64,000 nt of DNA from Bryum argenteum (lineage: Eukaryota; Streptophyta; Bryopsida; Bryales; Bryaceae): the NCBI GenBank assembly GCA_037043015.1, contig CM073327.1, positions 4,756,727-4,820,726 of the forward strand, in the 5' to 3' direction. A program made the position numbers and the translations under genes. This document shows, piece by piece, positions 23,630 through 36,043 of the stretch. Below the pieces are notes generated by a model. It searched no databases, was not told where the DNA came from, and saw only the letters and a list, made by a program, of their open reading frames with translations. Within the stretch, counting starts at the first letter, position 1; every line of letters begins with the position of its first letter.

Positions 23630-23903
23630 TTCAACTTGAATTAAGTTGAACATGGGAGCGATTACCTTGTACTTCTTTGATGATTCTTTCTGACCCTTTG
23701 TCTTTCTCGGTCCAAGCATTGTCCCGCCGCTGGTGCTTCTTTTAGATGCGTAGGACAGCCGAACGGTTCTTCTAGGCAAGTCAAGCTCCTATAATGTTAA
23801 TGGGCCATAATGCCTTGTAGTTGTGGAAGTTGTTCACCTTGTTATAACACGATGATATTTTCCGCAAGAAAAACTTGTCTTTATTCCATACAATGGAGCA
23901 GTC

Positions 23904-24440
23904 TTAGTTCTTGGAGGCCTTTACTACCTTATCGCTCGTGTGTGGCTTGGTCCTCATCACCTTCAAAGCTTCAACAATATTGTGGCCATTAAGTATATAA
24001 AACTGAACATTTCTATTGTCCTCCCAGAACCGTGGTTTACTAGTGCACTCCTTGGGATAAGCGCGGAATGTGTGCTTCTTTGTTTTGTCCGACATTTCAA
24101 CAAAAAAGTGCACAATAAACTCGACTTTCTTGTGCTCTAGGTCACAAATGTTGAGCTTTGTAGGAGAGGTGAGCAGCTGATTAGTCGGAATCATGAAGAC
24201 CTTGTCAATTCTCAAAATATACAAGTCGGTTAAGTCGGACCAAGAGCTCCCGTACACTTCTATGGAACTATTGTAGTTGACACTTTTCTCGTCCGAGTCC
24301 ACAGGAATGTTTGTAAGACGAGATCCAATGCTAACGTATTTAAGTCGATATGGCTCCCATTCTTCAACCGAGGGGGACTTCGGGCCCCAACCGCTTGTAA
24401 GTGCCTTGGTGCTTGAGAATCTGAGATGCCCTCTTAGACT
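23904..24440 (-). CDS. Hypothetical ORF, probably partial
   Basis: A minus-strand frame of about 180 codons with no stop, rich in Lys/Thr/Ser. It includes SVEEWEPYRLKYVSIGSR, VEFIVHFFVEMSDKTKK and FRAYPKECTSKPRFW. I do not recognise it. At its N-terminal side the frame runs into a 46-base A-run (minus strand), so the true start is unknown and the Lys run is not credible protein. The stop is at 23,904. It may be an exon of a transposon-encoded or decayed gene; no partner exon was found. Confidence 0.25.
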   Translation of the reverse strand, partial: SLRGHLRFSSTKALTSGWGPKSPSVEEWEPYRLKYVSIGSRLTNIPVDSDEKSVNYNSSIEVYGSSWSDLTDLYILRIDKVFMIPTNQLLTSPTKLNICDLEHKKVEFIVHFFVEMSDKTKKHTFRAYPKECTSKPRFWEDNRNVQFYILNGHNIVEALKVMRTKPHTSDKVVKASKN

Positions 24441-24461
24441 TAGATGCAATGGCTTTTTTTT

Positions 24462-24462
<1 letters not shown>

Positions 24463-24508
<46 letters not shown>
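24463..24508. repeat. Poly(T) run, 46 bases
   Basis: An unbroken T-run preceded by a shorter T-run and one G. It could be a microsatellite or, read on the minus strand, an A-tract within old inserted DNA. Confidence 0.9.
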
Positions 24509-24639
24509 CCGCTCGTCTTTGTGTCAAAGGTTTCGTAGAGGAGCAATTCTTGGCTGCTACTCTGATTGCTAATCTCTTTGCTACGTATATCCTTTGTTTA
24601 CGCTCGGCAATGCTTGGTAGTTGTCATCTGGTATAGAGG

Positions 24640-27570
24640 GCATTAGAATGCTCTATTTTCAAAATTTTAGCTTCATATCAAGTAGGTGGGAGAGTCGAAA
24701 TAGTCGATCTCCATTTTTGTTGGTTATTAAAGGTCAATGGATGGTCATGCTAATGGAATTGTGATTTTATTTCTAGATTTGAACACATTTGCTACGCTCA
24801 ATTTGCATTCTAGCATTTGGACATATGATGACAACATGGAAGCTAATTATTAGTCATGAATCACGAAGGACATAACATAATGTATGTTAAATTTCTCACT
24901 TGCTCAAGTTGAAGTCCTTAACAATAGCATTGTCGTATATTTTTGTGTGTGAATATTTTTCATGTATTAAAGAGATATTTGAGTAATTCTACATCTATTT
25001 TAGTGACCAGTGTATGTGTTTTCATTGCTTGCATACATAGTCTATTGGCCGAGTTGCTAAAGATTGTATGTAACTAGAGTGGGAGTATATATATGTATAT
25101 ATATATATTAGTTTTGTATGTCGCGGAGTTTATTGGTATAAATGTTACTTATAATATTTTTATATTAGTTCATGGAACCACGTTTATATTTTTTTTAGTG
25201 TTTGGTTTCGCTTAAATACACATGTGCATTATGTAGCACATTAATATATTCAATGTTTAATTCTTTATGTACATTTGTTATTGGTGGGACATTATTAGTA
25301 CTCATATATTTGTGGTGTATATTTGCTTGAATTTGTATAATTGTCAAACATTTGGTATTGGTTGAAGTCAGACCACTATTTATTGATTCTTTGTTAGCAC
25401 GTCAAGCACTTGCCTCAGTTTAGGGTAGGAGGCTCGTTGGTTGTTGCAACTTCCCTGCCCATTAAAGCTCACCTCACGTAGGCCCTACAACAAATTGAAT
25501 GGAAATTGAATCGGAACTGCCCACATGAGATAAACACCCCATTACAACCAACCACTGAGCTCATGACTTGGTGTCCTCATCAATGGTTTAAATCTTGTAC
25601 GGAACATATGACACCCAAAAATTAAAAGTTTGGCAGTCTACTTCTATATTAAAGTCTCATTTCACTGAAAACTTTGAGTTTCATTTATTGTTTATAATCA
25701 CCATTAACTCCCATTCATTTTGAATGTAATGATCCTATTTTCGGAGGGTCCCAATCTCTCATTTTATTGAATATGTGGTCTAATACATCATTGCAAGTAC
25801 TTCAAGGAAGACCCAACACTGCTAAAATTTAATAATAGGAACTACCTCGCTTGTGCATCTCCATAACCGCCTATCTATTACTCTCACATCTCCTACGATC
25901 CATCATGAGTCACTAAAATCTTTTCTCCAAACCTATCTTAAACTCTAAAAGTTGTTGTACATGAAATCTTCAAAAACAATGTTAGCATCTTGTGGTGGTG
26001 GTGTGCACAACTTGTGTGCATATTAAGTTGTAGACACCATGTGCAGATATTTTGTTTTGGAGAGCTTCCAGGCAACTAATTTAGAATGATATATTGCTAA
26101 TTGGATGTCATGTGTTCTTTGTCATTAATGAAAGCCAAAAATTCCCCTCCAAGTTGACCTTTTATCACTGCTCTTCCTGTTCAAACACTTGTGCTTGACC
26201 GCTATATGTGATCGATGTGATTAATTCCCACTGTTAAGCTTTTGATGAGGCTGATCATTGGGCTTTTGAATTATGGTGATCAAGCTCTTGATTAACCTCC
26301 AACTCTTCTTAAAACCTGAAATGGGTTTTGGAGGTTGTCGCAGGTGAGAAAAACTCAGCCAACTTTGACCATTTTAATCTCACAAATGAGGAAGAATGAA
26401 CGGTTCAAATTTGGTATGTGAAAAGAATGTCAAGTAAACTTTGAGATCTTACGGTTGAACCTTTTAAATAATGCTTGGATTGAGACTTTTTGAGCTTAAT
26501 CTAAAGGAAGGTCAAATTTTGTGACTTGGACCGTTTTGCAACAAGGAGTGTTAGGGGTTAAGGCTGATCAAAGATGGTGCTTGCAGGTTTAAGAGAGTGA
26601 CAAGCTGTGTGGGCACCCATGATGATATAGCTAGCAATATATGCTCTTAACCCCTAATATTGAAAGCGAAACAATTTAGCTCATATGAAATTGAAACTTT
26701 CGAAGGTTGTAGGAGTCTTTCCATACTTTTCCGAAGAGCCATTTCATGCTTCGAAATTCCTCATAGTTTAGGAGATATCCATGGTTAGATAAATATGCCC
26801 AAAACTGCCCAAACTGTGATATATCCTCGTTTACTCTCAAAATCTGCCCAAAATAAATAAGATCAGAGGAACTTCAAATATTCACCAAAAATTGAACTTT
26901 TACATTTTTCAAGTTTTGTTTGTTGTACTCGGAAATGAGGATTTAAGGCATGATCTCACCATTTGGTTCTTTTATCCGATTACTCTTCACATGCCATTTT
27001 TATTATCAAAGAGGGGCCTTTGAAGTTGAATTTCACCATACCTCCATGTGAAAATTCAAGCATTTCTTAAAGGATTTATGGGTCGCATGAGGATAGAAAT
27101 TGCATAGACATGTTCCTAACTCACTTAGGAACAAGAATTTGAAGAGCCACAATTCCAATTTACTCTTAAAATTGGTTTTTTGGGCTCACTAAAAACTTTG
27201 TATCCATTTTGCAACAAGAGAAAAAAAATTTAAAAATCAACTTTAAATGTTATGATTTCACAATTGGTAAGAAATTTGAAAGTAAGTTTTGGTACACACA
27301 TACATGGAAAAGTTAGGTGTAAGATCTTACAGTTACATACTTGAAATTACGTCAAAAGTTGAAAATTTTCATCTTGCATTGAAAAAGGGTGGTTTTGAAG
27401 AGTTTTGGCAGTTTTAGGGGCTTTCGACTTTGGGGGCAGCTGCATGAACTCAACCTTCCACTTGTAAATGATGACTTCATGAAACCATTAGCAACTCTTT
27501 CGATTGTGCTATAATTTAAACAATTTGTTACTACTGTACTAAGGTGCTTTTGCTATGATTTTTATTATTA
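24640..27570. other. Long AT-rich intergenic stretch, no gene seen
   Basis: I see no exon chain on either strand across about 2.9 kb. There is a short TATATA microsatellite at 25,088-25,108 and a TTA microsatellite near 27,560-27,578. The prose-like uniform AT richness suggests old, unrecognisable transposon sequence. Confidence 0.4.
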
Positions 27571-27578
27571 TTATTATT

Positions 27579-27658
27579 GTCCATTAGGTTCTCTCATATA
27601 TAGCTCTCAAGGTAGATTTGAGAGAACCTATTAGACGATTAGAATGAGACAGAGGGAG
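27579..27658. mobile_element. Stowaway-like MITE, about 80 bp
   Basis: The right end reads GAGACAGAGGGAG followed by TA, the complement of the plant Stowaway terminal motif CTCCCTCTGTCTC next to a TA target. The centre has 'ggttctctca' and 'tgagagaacc' as a foldback, shared with the element at 53,247-53,342. The left end is degenerate next to a TTA microsatellite. It sits about 620 bp upstream of the MED25 start codon. Confidence 0.6.
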
Positions 27659-28277
27659 TATTATTCAATCTAAGTTTTAATTTTTACAAAAATAACAATG
27701 TCTTCATTGTTAACCCAAGTTTTGACACACAACTCCAATGGGCTCCATAAAAAACATCCTCCTCAAACCCTTCACCACCTAACCATCTCACAATTTAGTT
27801 CTTGACTTGGATGGGTTGTATGACCAAAAGGGAAAGAGACCAGCTTCCCAACTGAAGAATATTCTAACTTCGAAAAGATTCTTCATCCGTATAGATACGG
27901 CTTCAGTCCCTTTCTCTAGATGGGAACGCACGAAGGGAACGCAAGGGAACACGGTGCAGTCATATCACAGGCCGGACTTGCACCCCGCCGGGCAGGTCCA
28001 AAACTTTCTTCAGGCCGGGCAGCAAGCAAGGAGCCAGCTCCCCTTGAAGAAAGGTTTTGCCGACTGTTAGAAATGTCGGAGTCGAATTGCTGGCTATGGA
28101 GTCAGAACAGGCGCTCTCGATTCCGAATGGATTTTCGCGCCTCCACTACAAATCCCCTCCTTCAGCTCTCACACAATCACGCTTTTCTTTCGCTCCAGAC
28201 AGATTGTGGCTGCAGAGTTTATAGTAGCGTCTTCATAAACCTAGAGTCCTCGATAATCTCTAGCAAATTTAGGGCCC

Positions 28278-31200
28278 ATGATGGGATCTCGCCAGTTGGT
28301 GGTGGCCGTGGAGACTACTGGAGCTCTTGGAGCTTCATGGCCCCTGTTGTTCACTGAGTATGTCGAGAAAATTATCAGGTATTTGAATTGCATTCTCTTG
28401 TAGGTTTTGATCATCCATGCGAATTGAGACAATGGAGAATCCTGTTAAGGAAAAATTTGTGCTGATTGTGGCTCGAAATGTTGATACAGATTATTTGTTG
28501 AGGAGTCGAGTCCGCAGGTATAATTTCGAAAAACATTTGTTGTGATGGCTCTCTCTTTAGGCTGTTATCGATGATTAGATTTACTTGAGCTCTCTCGACA
28601 TAGAAGTGTCTTGTTTCTATGTTCAGAAAAATGCTGGTGCACCCGGAGAAATGGCGTTGGTTGCCTTCAACAGTCATGGACAACATTCTGGTATTCATCG
28701 CCCGTCCGTTTGTCTTACTTTTATCTTAAATGACTTATCTCGCCGCCATAGTTACTGCTCCTCAATTAACTCCCTAAGCTTTTTTAGTTGTTGGCATATG
28801 GCACATTTTGTTCATTTTATTGAACAAAATTGTGTCATTTTATTTCTTCCCTACGGTCGAAAGGGTGCTTCGTTTGGCTTCGTGTTGACAAAGTTAATGA
28901 ACAGCTTAACGCACGCAATAATATGGAGTTTCTCTGTGGCTGAATTGGTAATGGATGGTTGGTAGATTTTTTGTATCGGCAAAGTGGGTGGACGTCGAGT
29001 TTGGATGAGTTCCTCAAGTGGTTAAACTCGCTTAATTTCGGAGGTGGTGGTTTTGGCGAAGGTGCTGTTGCGGAGGCTTTGGCTGAGGCACTCATGGTAT
29101 CAATACTTACATCTTTTTGTATTGTTGTATGTTCTGGCTCCATGCTCATACGTTTTCCCTTATGAGTACATTTCTTTGGAGGTTCTTCGATGTCTTCTGT
29201 CGTCAAGAAATGACCTGCTCTTAAAGCTTCTTACGATTGTCAGTTGTGCCTCCTTCCTAGTCTGAATCTCAGGATAGTCAGTTTGACGCACTTATGTTTG
29301 GCTCTGCGTAGTCAATGTAGTTGATCGTTTTTTGTTTCTGACTTCAGCGCAGATGTGTTGTCCAGGGCCCAAATTGCCAGCCGCTCAGCAGAAGCATTGC
29401 CTCTTGATTGCAGCTTCTAATCCTTATCGCCTTTCGACACCAGTTCTTCGACCACTATTCCTTTTCAATGCTAATGGCCAGTCTGAATATCAGACTGAAC
29501 AGTGGTGGTCTGCCGACGCTGATGCAGTTTCTAAAGCCTTTCCAGCAGTAATACCCTCAACTATTTCTTTTGATATGAGTTATTCTAGGTGGAAGTTGAT
29601 TAAAGATGTGATTCGGCACATTAAAGACGTGTTGGTCATTTTGTGTATTTTATGAGTTTGTATATTTTTAGGTACTAGGATTATGCTGTATTTTCTCGTA
29701 TTTTCTGCGTGTTCTACCATTCTACAACCGTATCTGTGAAGGCTCCGTGACTTCTATAATTCGTGACACTTGCTTGCTTGCATGATGTTGTTGAGGGGTA
29801 ATCGGATTCTGATCGAACCTCCGTCTGTTTGCAGTGCCAAGTCTCACTTTCAGTTATTGCTCCGCGGCAGCTGCCTTCACTTCGCTCTATTTATAATGGA
29901 GTATGAGTTCTCGCATTGCTCTGTATATTCTTGTTTATTCTATTGAGTTGATACGATCTTGTTTTCGGAAGTCCTGATCATGTTATTATCGAGATGAACG
30001 GTTTTCACATGTGGCCCACCAGTGTGTATAGTTGATACTTCTGCGGAAACCTCCATAGTTACCAATCTCCCACCTTGGACTTAGCTATGACCATCTCATC
30101 ATAAAATTTACTTCATTTCAGGCACGGCCGCGAAATCCGCGGGCTGTTGAGAGTGGAGCTGAGGTTTCTAAGCAGTATCCGCAGCATCTAATCCTAATTT
30201 CGGAAGGATTTATTGAAGGAAAATCAGCAATTCGACGTGCAGCTTCAAATACTGCTGTGCCCACGAACACTGCTGCGCCAACTAACTTGGCTGCGAAGCT
30301 GGAGCCTCTACTTCAGAATACCCCTGCTTCCGCTCCTCCTCAACCAGCTGCAGTTCGTCCAATGAGTGTGCCCACTAGTAAGTTAATCGAGCCTACACAT
30401 ATATATGTTCTTCTCTCAGGCTACTAGTATTTGATAAGTATACTGGAGTTTTCGAGACACTTGTTTATGTAAGGGATGTAGACCTTATTGTCAAGCGTTG
30501 TGATAGTTTAAGCAATGGTCTGCTGCAGGTGCTGGATCTATGCTGGGTCGGCAACCGATATCGAATGGGGCGACTGCTACCAGCATGGTAAGGTTGCTGC
30601 CGTAAGGGATGCTTAGCATCTACAAGAAATGCTGCTGTTAGACAGCTCTTGCTCTGTAGCATCACATACTTTATGTTCTAATCAACACCAAATGAACTGA
30701 AGGTTGTTTTTTAATTTCTCTCCATTGATTATGTACTGTGCAGGACAACCAGTCGCTTTTGCATACCAATGTCACTTCCAATGTTCCACTTCCAATGACA
30801 CATACTACGACGTCTGGTATATCTGGCGCAGATACAGTTCAAACATCCGATACCTCCGCATCAAGTCAAGCGATGGTTAATCCTGTTGGTGGAAATCCTT
30901 CTACCATGGGTCTCATTAACAACACTCTCTCTCAACCGCACAAGATGCCTGGAACAACAACACTAGGGCCTGTTGCTAATGGTGGACCTGCTGGTCTTTC
31001 TGGTACAAATGGAAATCCTATGGCTCCCTCTTCTTTGGCTCCGGGCCAAGCCACAATTCTTGCTGGCACTGGCAATGTGCTTACTGGGCTAGGACCAGTT
31101 ACAAGTGGTACCGTAGGAATGAACGCAGGGAGTGGGCTTAACACAATGGTTGGAGGTACCCTAAATACAAATGCGAATATAAACCCCAGCGCAAACACAA

Positions 31201-33640
31201 ATCTGGTAGGTCCTGGTGGAAATCTTGTCCCCAATCAGTTAGGGCTATCGGCTCCTCTACAGGCTGGAGTAGGTCCGATTCCAGTGAGTGGGGCAAGTCA
31301 GGCTCAATCGAATCCGTTGGGGGTATTAGCTGGAATTGGCGGTACTACAGCTGGACTTGCGACAGCCGGTGTGAATGTTGGGGTTAATACTGTGATGCCT
31401 CCTACATCGGGCCTCCCACAGGCTGTGCAATCTGTACCGCCTCTTGGCCCTTCTGCTGGTATTCCTGCTGTTGTCACACCGCCACAACAACAACCATCTG
31501 GAGCTTTGAAATACACTAAGCTTTGGGAGGTACGTACCTTCGTTCTATTATCATGGGGCTACCTTATCTAAGAGCTAAGAATCACAATCGTAAAGTGTTG
31601 CACCAATTTAGCCTCACTAATATTATTCGAAGTTTTAGCCTTGCATCGATTGATGTTTGGGTGTGTTATGCAGGGTATCTTGGCTGGTCAAAGACAACAA
31701 AAGCCTGTGCCAATTTGCAAGTTGGAGGTGTGTGTGACCTCTACTCTTGCTATCGTCATTGATCACCCGATTGAGACCCTTATGTCTTGTTTCTGAGATT
31801 TATTTCTATTTTAGAACGATCCAGCTGATGAATATGAATTACAGCAGCAGTCATGGAAGATTGTCTTTTAAACGTATCCACATTATGTCTTGCCGCATCT
31901 AATGATTTTGTGCATATTGTTTGAGACAGGGCTATCGACAAACGTCTGCTTCTGAGAAGTGAGTTCTGATGCCAATGCAATCGGTTAGACGCAATATATA
32001 TTGCTTTAGGCAAATGTGATTACGGTTTGCTACTTGGGCTTCCTGTCTAACGTCATAACCCATGAACGTCCTTGGTCGCGTACAATATTGGTCAACCTTT
32101 GGTCCTTACCTGATGACTCATGTCTAATATGTTCCAATTGTACAGGTTAGCTGCTGATTGGCCACCCACGATGCAGATCGTGCGTCTCATTGCCCAAGAA
32201 TACATGAATAGCAAGTATGTCTTCTACCATTTGGTATCGTCTTCATAAGTGTTACTATGTGCACCAGTGTCAGTATCAAGTGCCAGGAGATATCAACAAT
32301 AAACTATGAGCCGTCCCACTCCACTTGCTCAAGCCGTTGCTTTGGTCTTTTCGCGTGTTTCTGATAAGCTGTTCCGTTGGTTTCTGCAGAGAATATCAGG
32401 GAAAAGCAGAGCTTCTGGTGTTTCGGCCCCTTTCGCAACATGGATTCCTTGTTCAACTGGCTGAAAAGAAACTGGTGTGTACCTTTCGATGTCCAGTTCT
32501 ATTCAAGTTAATGAGACGTTTTGAGCTAGTTCTCATAGGCTGTGACGCTTGGGACCTCTTGTTATCCCACCTTCATTGAAATTATAAAAGAAATTGTTGG
32601 TTTCCACCATGAGTAATTTTTCGCATTTAGACTGTTGTAATGCTATACCGTATAAGTAAGTGTAAAGGATGAACAAGCATGAGCAAGGAACTACTTCCAG
32701 CACAATCCTGAACTTGCCACTTAGTTGTGGCTTTCGAGGCAGTTTGTATCTGAATGTCCTGTCGTACTGACATGATGATGGTCACGCAGTGTGCAGTTAT
32801 CCAGCTTCCGTCACAAACTCTACTTCTGGCCAGTACCGACAAGCCTGGTCGAATGATAGGAATGTTATTCCCAGGGGTATTCAGTCTAACTCTCTGCTGT
32901 TTGTCATTCAAGGCGTCCTTCACGTTAGATGAGAGAGTGCAGATTTTTGTCAGTGAAACACAAATATCGAATGGAATCCATTCTTACTTCTGAGGGATGC
33001 AAAGTTTTTTAAACCTAAGAAGACTGAGGTGTCGCATATTAGACTGTTGCATTCCTTCCAAACTCAGTCATGTTGCTGATACAAAGGGTTTCCTTTTTCG
33101 ATCATGATTCTTGAGATTCTCCATACTGAAAGTACTTCGGATGCTGTACAGGACATGGTGGTGTTTAAACCTAATGTGTCGACGAGCGCTCAGCAACCGA
33201 CAGGAGCAGTGGCACCATTGGCCGGAGCTGGTCAAGCAATGGGACAGCCATTGGGACAGGCCAATTTTACACAAGGCCAGCTTCAAGGTCAGATGAATCC
33301 ACAGCAATTAAACCCGCAACAAATGGGTGCCCAGCAGTTGAATCCGCAACAGATGAACCCACAGCAAATGAATCCGCAACAGCAGCTGAACGCCCAACAG
33401 ATGGGCGTGCAACAGATGAATCCGCAACAAATGGGCGTGCAACAGATGAACTCTCAACAGATGAACCCTCAACAAATGAGTGGACAGCAGATTAATCCTC
33501 AACAAATGGGTGTGCAGCAGATCAACCCTCAGATGAACATGCAGCAAATGGGTGCACAGCAAATGAACCCTCAACAGACACGGCCTCAGATCATGCCTGG
33601 CCCGGTCAGTTTACAAGGACCTGGGTATAACCTCCCATAG
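28278..33640 (+). CDS. MED25: Mediator complex subunit 25 (15 exons)
   Basis: Mediator tail/arm subunit that links DNA-bound activators to RNA polymerase II; the plant form is known as PFT1 in jasmonate, light and flowering responses. Exons: 28,278-28,378; 28,490-28,517; 28,627-28,690; 28,966-29,096; 29,353-29,547; 29,835-29,900; 30,122-30,377; 30,529-30,587; 30,744-31,529; 31,674-31,727; 31,930-31,958; 32,146-32,214; 32,390-32,474; 32,790-32,876; 33,152-33,640. All are GT-AG with consistent phase; 2,499 bases, 832 residues, close to known plant MED25 length. Residues 1-230 form the VWA domain (KHCLLIAASNPY, VSLSVIAPRQLP). About 230-555 is a Gly/Asn/Thr/Pro linker. About 556-680 is the activator-interacting region (TKLWEGILAGQ, ADWPPTMQIVRLI, QHGFLVQL, AVIQLPSQTLLL, RMIGMLFPG). 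The tail is Gln/Met repeats (NPQQM). A second ATG directly follows the first. Confidence 0.95.
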
Positions 33641-36043
33641 CTCATCACTCGAGAGTCTCCTTCTATTCAACTTATTAGGCTTCATGTTCATTCTTGCCAT
33701 TTTCGTGCCGATGACTTCAATTACTGAACAGCTGGATCGATGACTTGTTACTTGTAAAGTTGCCACATCAAAAACGTTTTACGGTCTTTCTGCCTGTAAG
33801 AAGCAGGCATTATCTCTGATTTCTTCTCGCTTGTTTTCAATCTTGCTGGAGCATTGATGTAGTTATGTGTAAAAGTATGCTGTTATCAGATGTGTAAGAA
33901 GGTTACAACTGTGCTGAACTTAGACTGTGAGCAAGTTACAAGTTCTTCAAAAAATTGAATTTAGATTTGTGAGCAAGTTACAGTAAGGTACATGTCCTTC
34001 TAAAATTCCAATTTTTGGACAAGTGAGGCATTTGTATATCCAAAGGAGCAGAGGTGACAAGTGCCCCGTAATGGCTATTTAGTTTGTGGAAGGTACTACA
34101 TACAACTACTTGACAAAAGTATTTGTTATTAAGAGCTTAAAGTACCATGAACAATTAGTGAGATCACATACGATCTTTCATGCTCACATGCTCTTGACAA
34201 ATTCCATAAGTGAGATTACCTTGTGAGTTTTGCATACGTTTTTGTAGTTTGATAGTAACTTGTAGTGGCAAGTTCTTGTAGTTTGATAGTAACTTGTAGT
34301 GGCAAGTACATCACCAAACCGCTATGACTTAACTGAAGGACATGGAAGTCTCTTCATGTATAATAAATGAAACCTCCATGTATAAACATTTATATCATAT
34401 ATATACATATATATAGATATCGCAAAAACGTTTTGTGATCAAGATTTTCCAAGCAAGATTCCTTCATTTAAATGCAAGCATCTTCCTTATACATTTATTT
34501 TCTTTGAAGTTTTTCTGATACCATATGTGATAGGCCAATTCTACGACGTTAATTTAATTTTTTAATTGCCAAAGATTCCAACAATGAATATCTCAAGAAA
34601 ATAGTGTCAGTGCTCAAAAAACTTAAAATTGGTATGGAAATTGAACATATCAAATTGAAAATCTCAAAAATGTAATAACTTTTCTATTACAAGTTGCTGA
34701 ACATGGCCTATTATGTAGGGGTCGTTTCTTCTTTGAAAATATTGATAAATAAAAAGTAAATGTGACCAATAAAACTATTATAAAACTTTTACGTGCGTCC
34801 TCAAGAATCATACTTCTCAATTCTCTTTGAAAGAGATATCCATCTATCAAGATTATTGAAAACTCTAGGAATGAGGAGATATACATGCCAAACTTTCACT
34901 ATTACTTTTTTAGTTATGTACTGGTATTCAAATAGTAATGTTGATGTCTATCCCTTTGTAGTTGTTGTTCAACCATATCAATCTAACTTAACCCTAGAAC
35001 GTCGGAGCCCATAACCGTGGCCTGAACTTTGATATGCCTTACTCTGAATCCTCCATTTCGCCACTTTACCTGAAAGTAAAATATTTTATTTTATTTTTCG
35101 TAGATGTGATCACATGCTTTTCATATGCTGTAAAAATTTCAGATTTTTTTGGGAAGATTTGAAATTCAAGTGAATTTTCAAAGAAAAACCAAAAATAATT
35201 CATATCAAATACAAATCACTTTCAAAAAATCTGAAATTTTTAGAATAAGGGGACATTGTAGTGAAGAATAGCATGGTGTAATCCTTGGTTTCGTGTCATG
35301 CTATATTTGAAAATTGAGAAAGAGACCCTATAGGCATGTAAACTTAAGGTGTCAGTAAATCACTAGATATTAGGAATTTCTTGAAATTCTAACTTGGAGT
35401 AGAAACAAGACTTGGTAAGATTCATTTTATGAATTGAGCTTGAACTCAAAAGAGATCATTTAGTTGCCTAAATTTGAGACTTAATAAAAGTAGGAAAAAG
35501 TTGCAGAAATGCACTGTGTGGTGACTTGTTTTTAACCATTCTTTCAACTTTCATACCACATGTGATCTTAGGAAATACCTTAAATGACCTCAAATGAATT
35601 CCATGATATGCTATTATCATTCATAAATCCAATTACAAAAATCATGAATGAAATTCATCCCGCAATAATAGGTTACAGTGAGAAATGTTCTGTTCATCGG
35701 ACATAAAATGGCCGCTTCGACGTTCCAGGGTTAAGTAATTTCAATCATGTACAATAGGTCTACGTGGCAATATGATTCCACGTATACCCTAAAAGTCAGA
35801 GTTGTGGCCTCTCTTTTGTCGGAGACGACCGAATCAAACAAGATGCTCGTTTGCCTGGAAAATTTGTCGATGCGCATTTCCTCGTGCAACTTGTAGCTCG
35901 CACTTCCCATTTGAGTTTCAGGATTGCTTTTACTCGAAGGATTTAGGGTTTTAGAGGCTGGGTCCAAGCAAGGGTTTAAGTTTCATGGCTTTTGCTCAAT
36001 AGCTTCGGACAGAGCAGCAATTTGCAGCAGTCTTTCAAGCAAG
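33641..36043. other. MED25 3' flank and intergenic DNA
   Basis: The MED25 3' UTR must begin here, but its end cannot be fixed. A 29-base direct duplication ('agtttgatagtaacttgtag' plus 'tggcaagt') occurs at 34,247-34,305. The rest is AT-rich without exons. The last 200 bases before 36,044 are richer in GC and probably hold the PUS1 promoter and leader. Confidence 0.4.

Noticed and set aside
24277..24636. Plus-strand frame with a poly-Phe run
   Set aside because: The run comes from the 46-base T tract; no recognisable sequence lies on either side.
28404..28517. A longer MED25 exon 2 starting at the TTGTAG acceptor
   Set aside because: It meets TGA in the second codon after the junction and leaves exon 3 out of phase; the 28-base exon at 28,490 fits both sides.
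33308..33574. Minus-strand His/Leu-rich repeat ORF
   Set aside because: Antisense shadow of the Gln/Met repeat tail of MED25.
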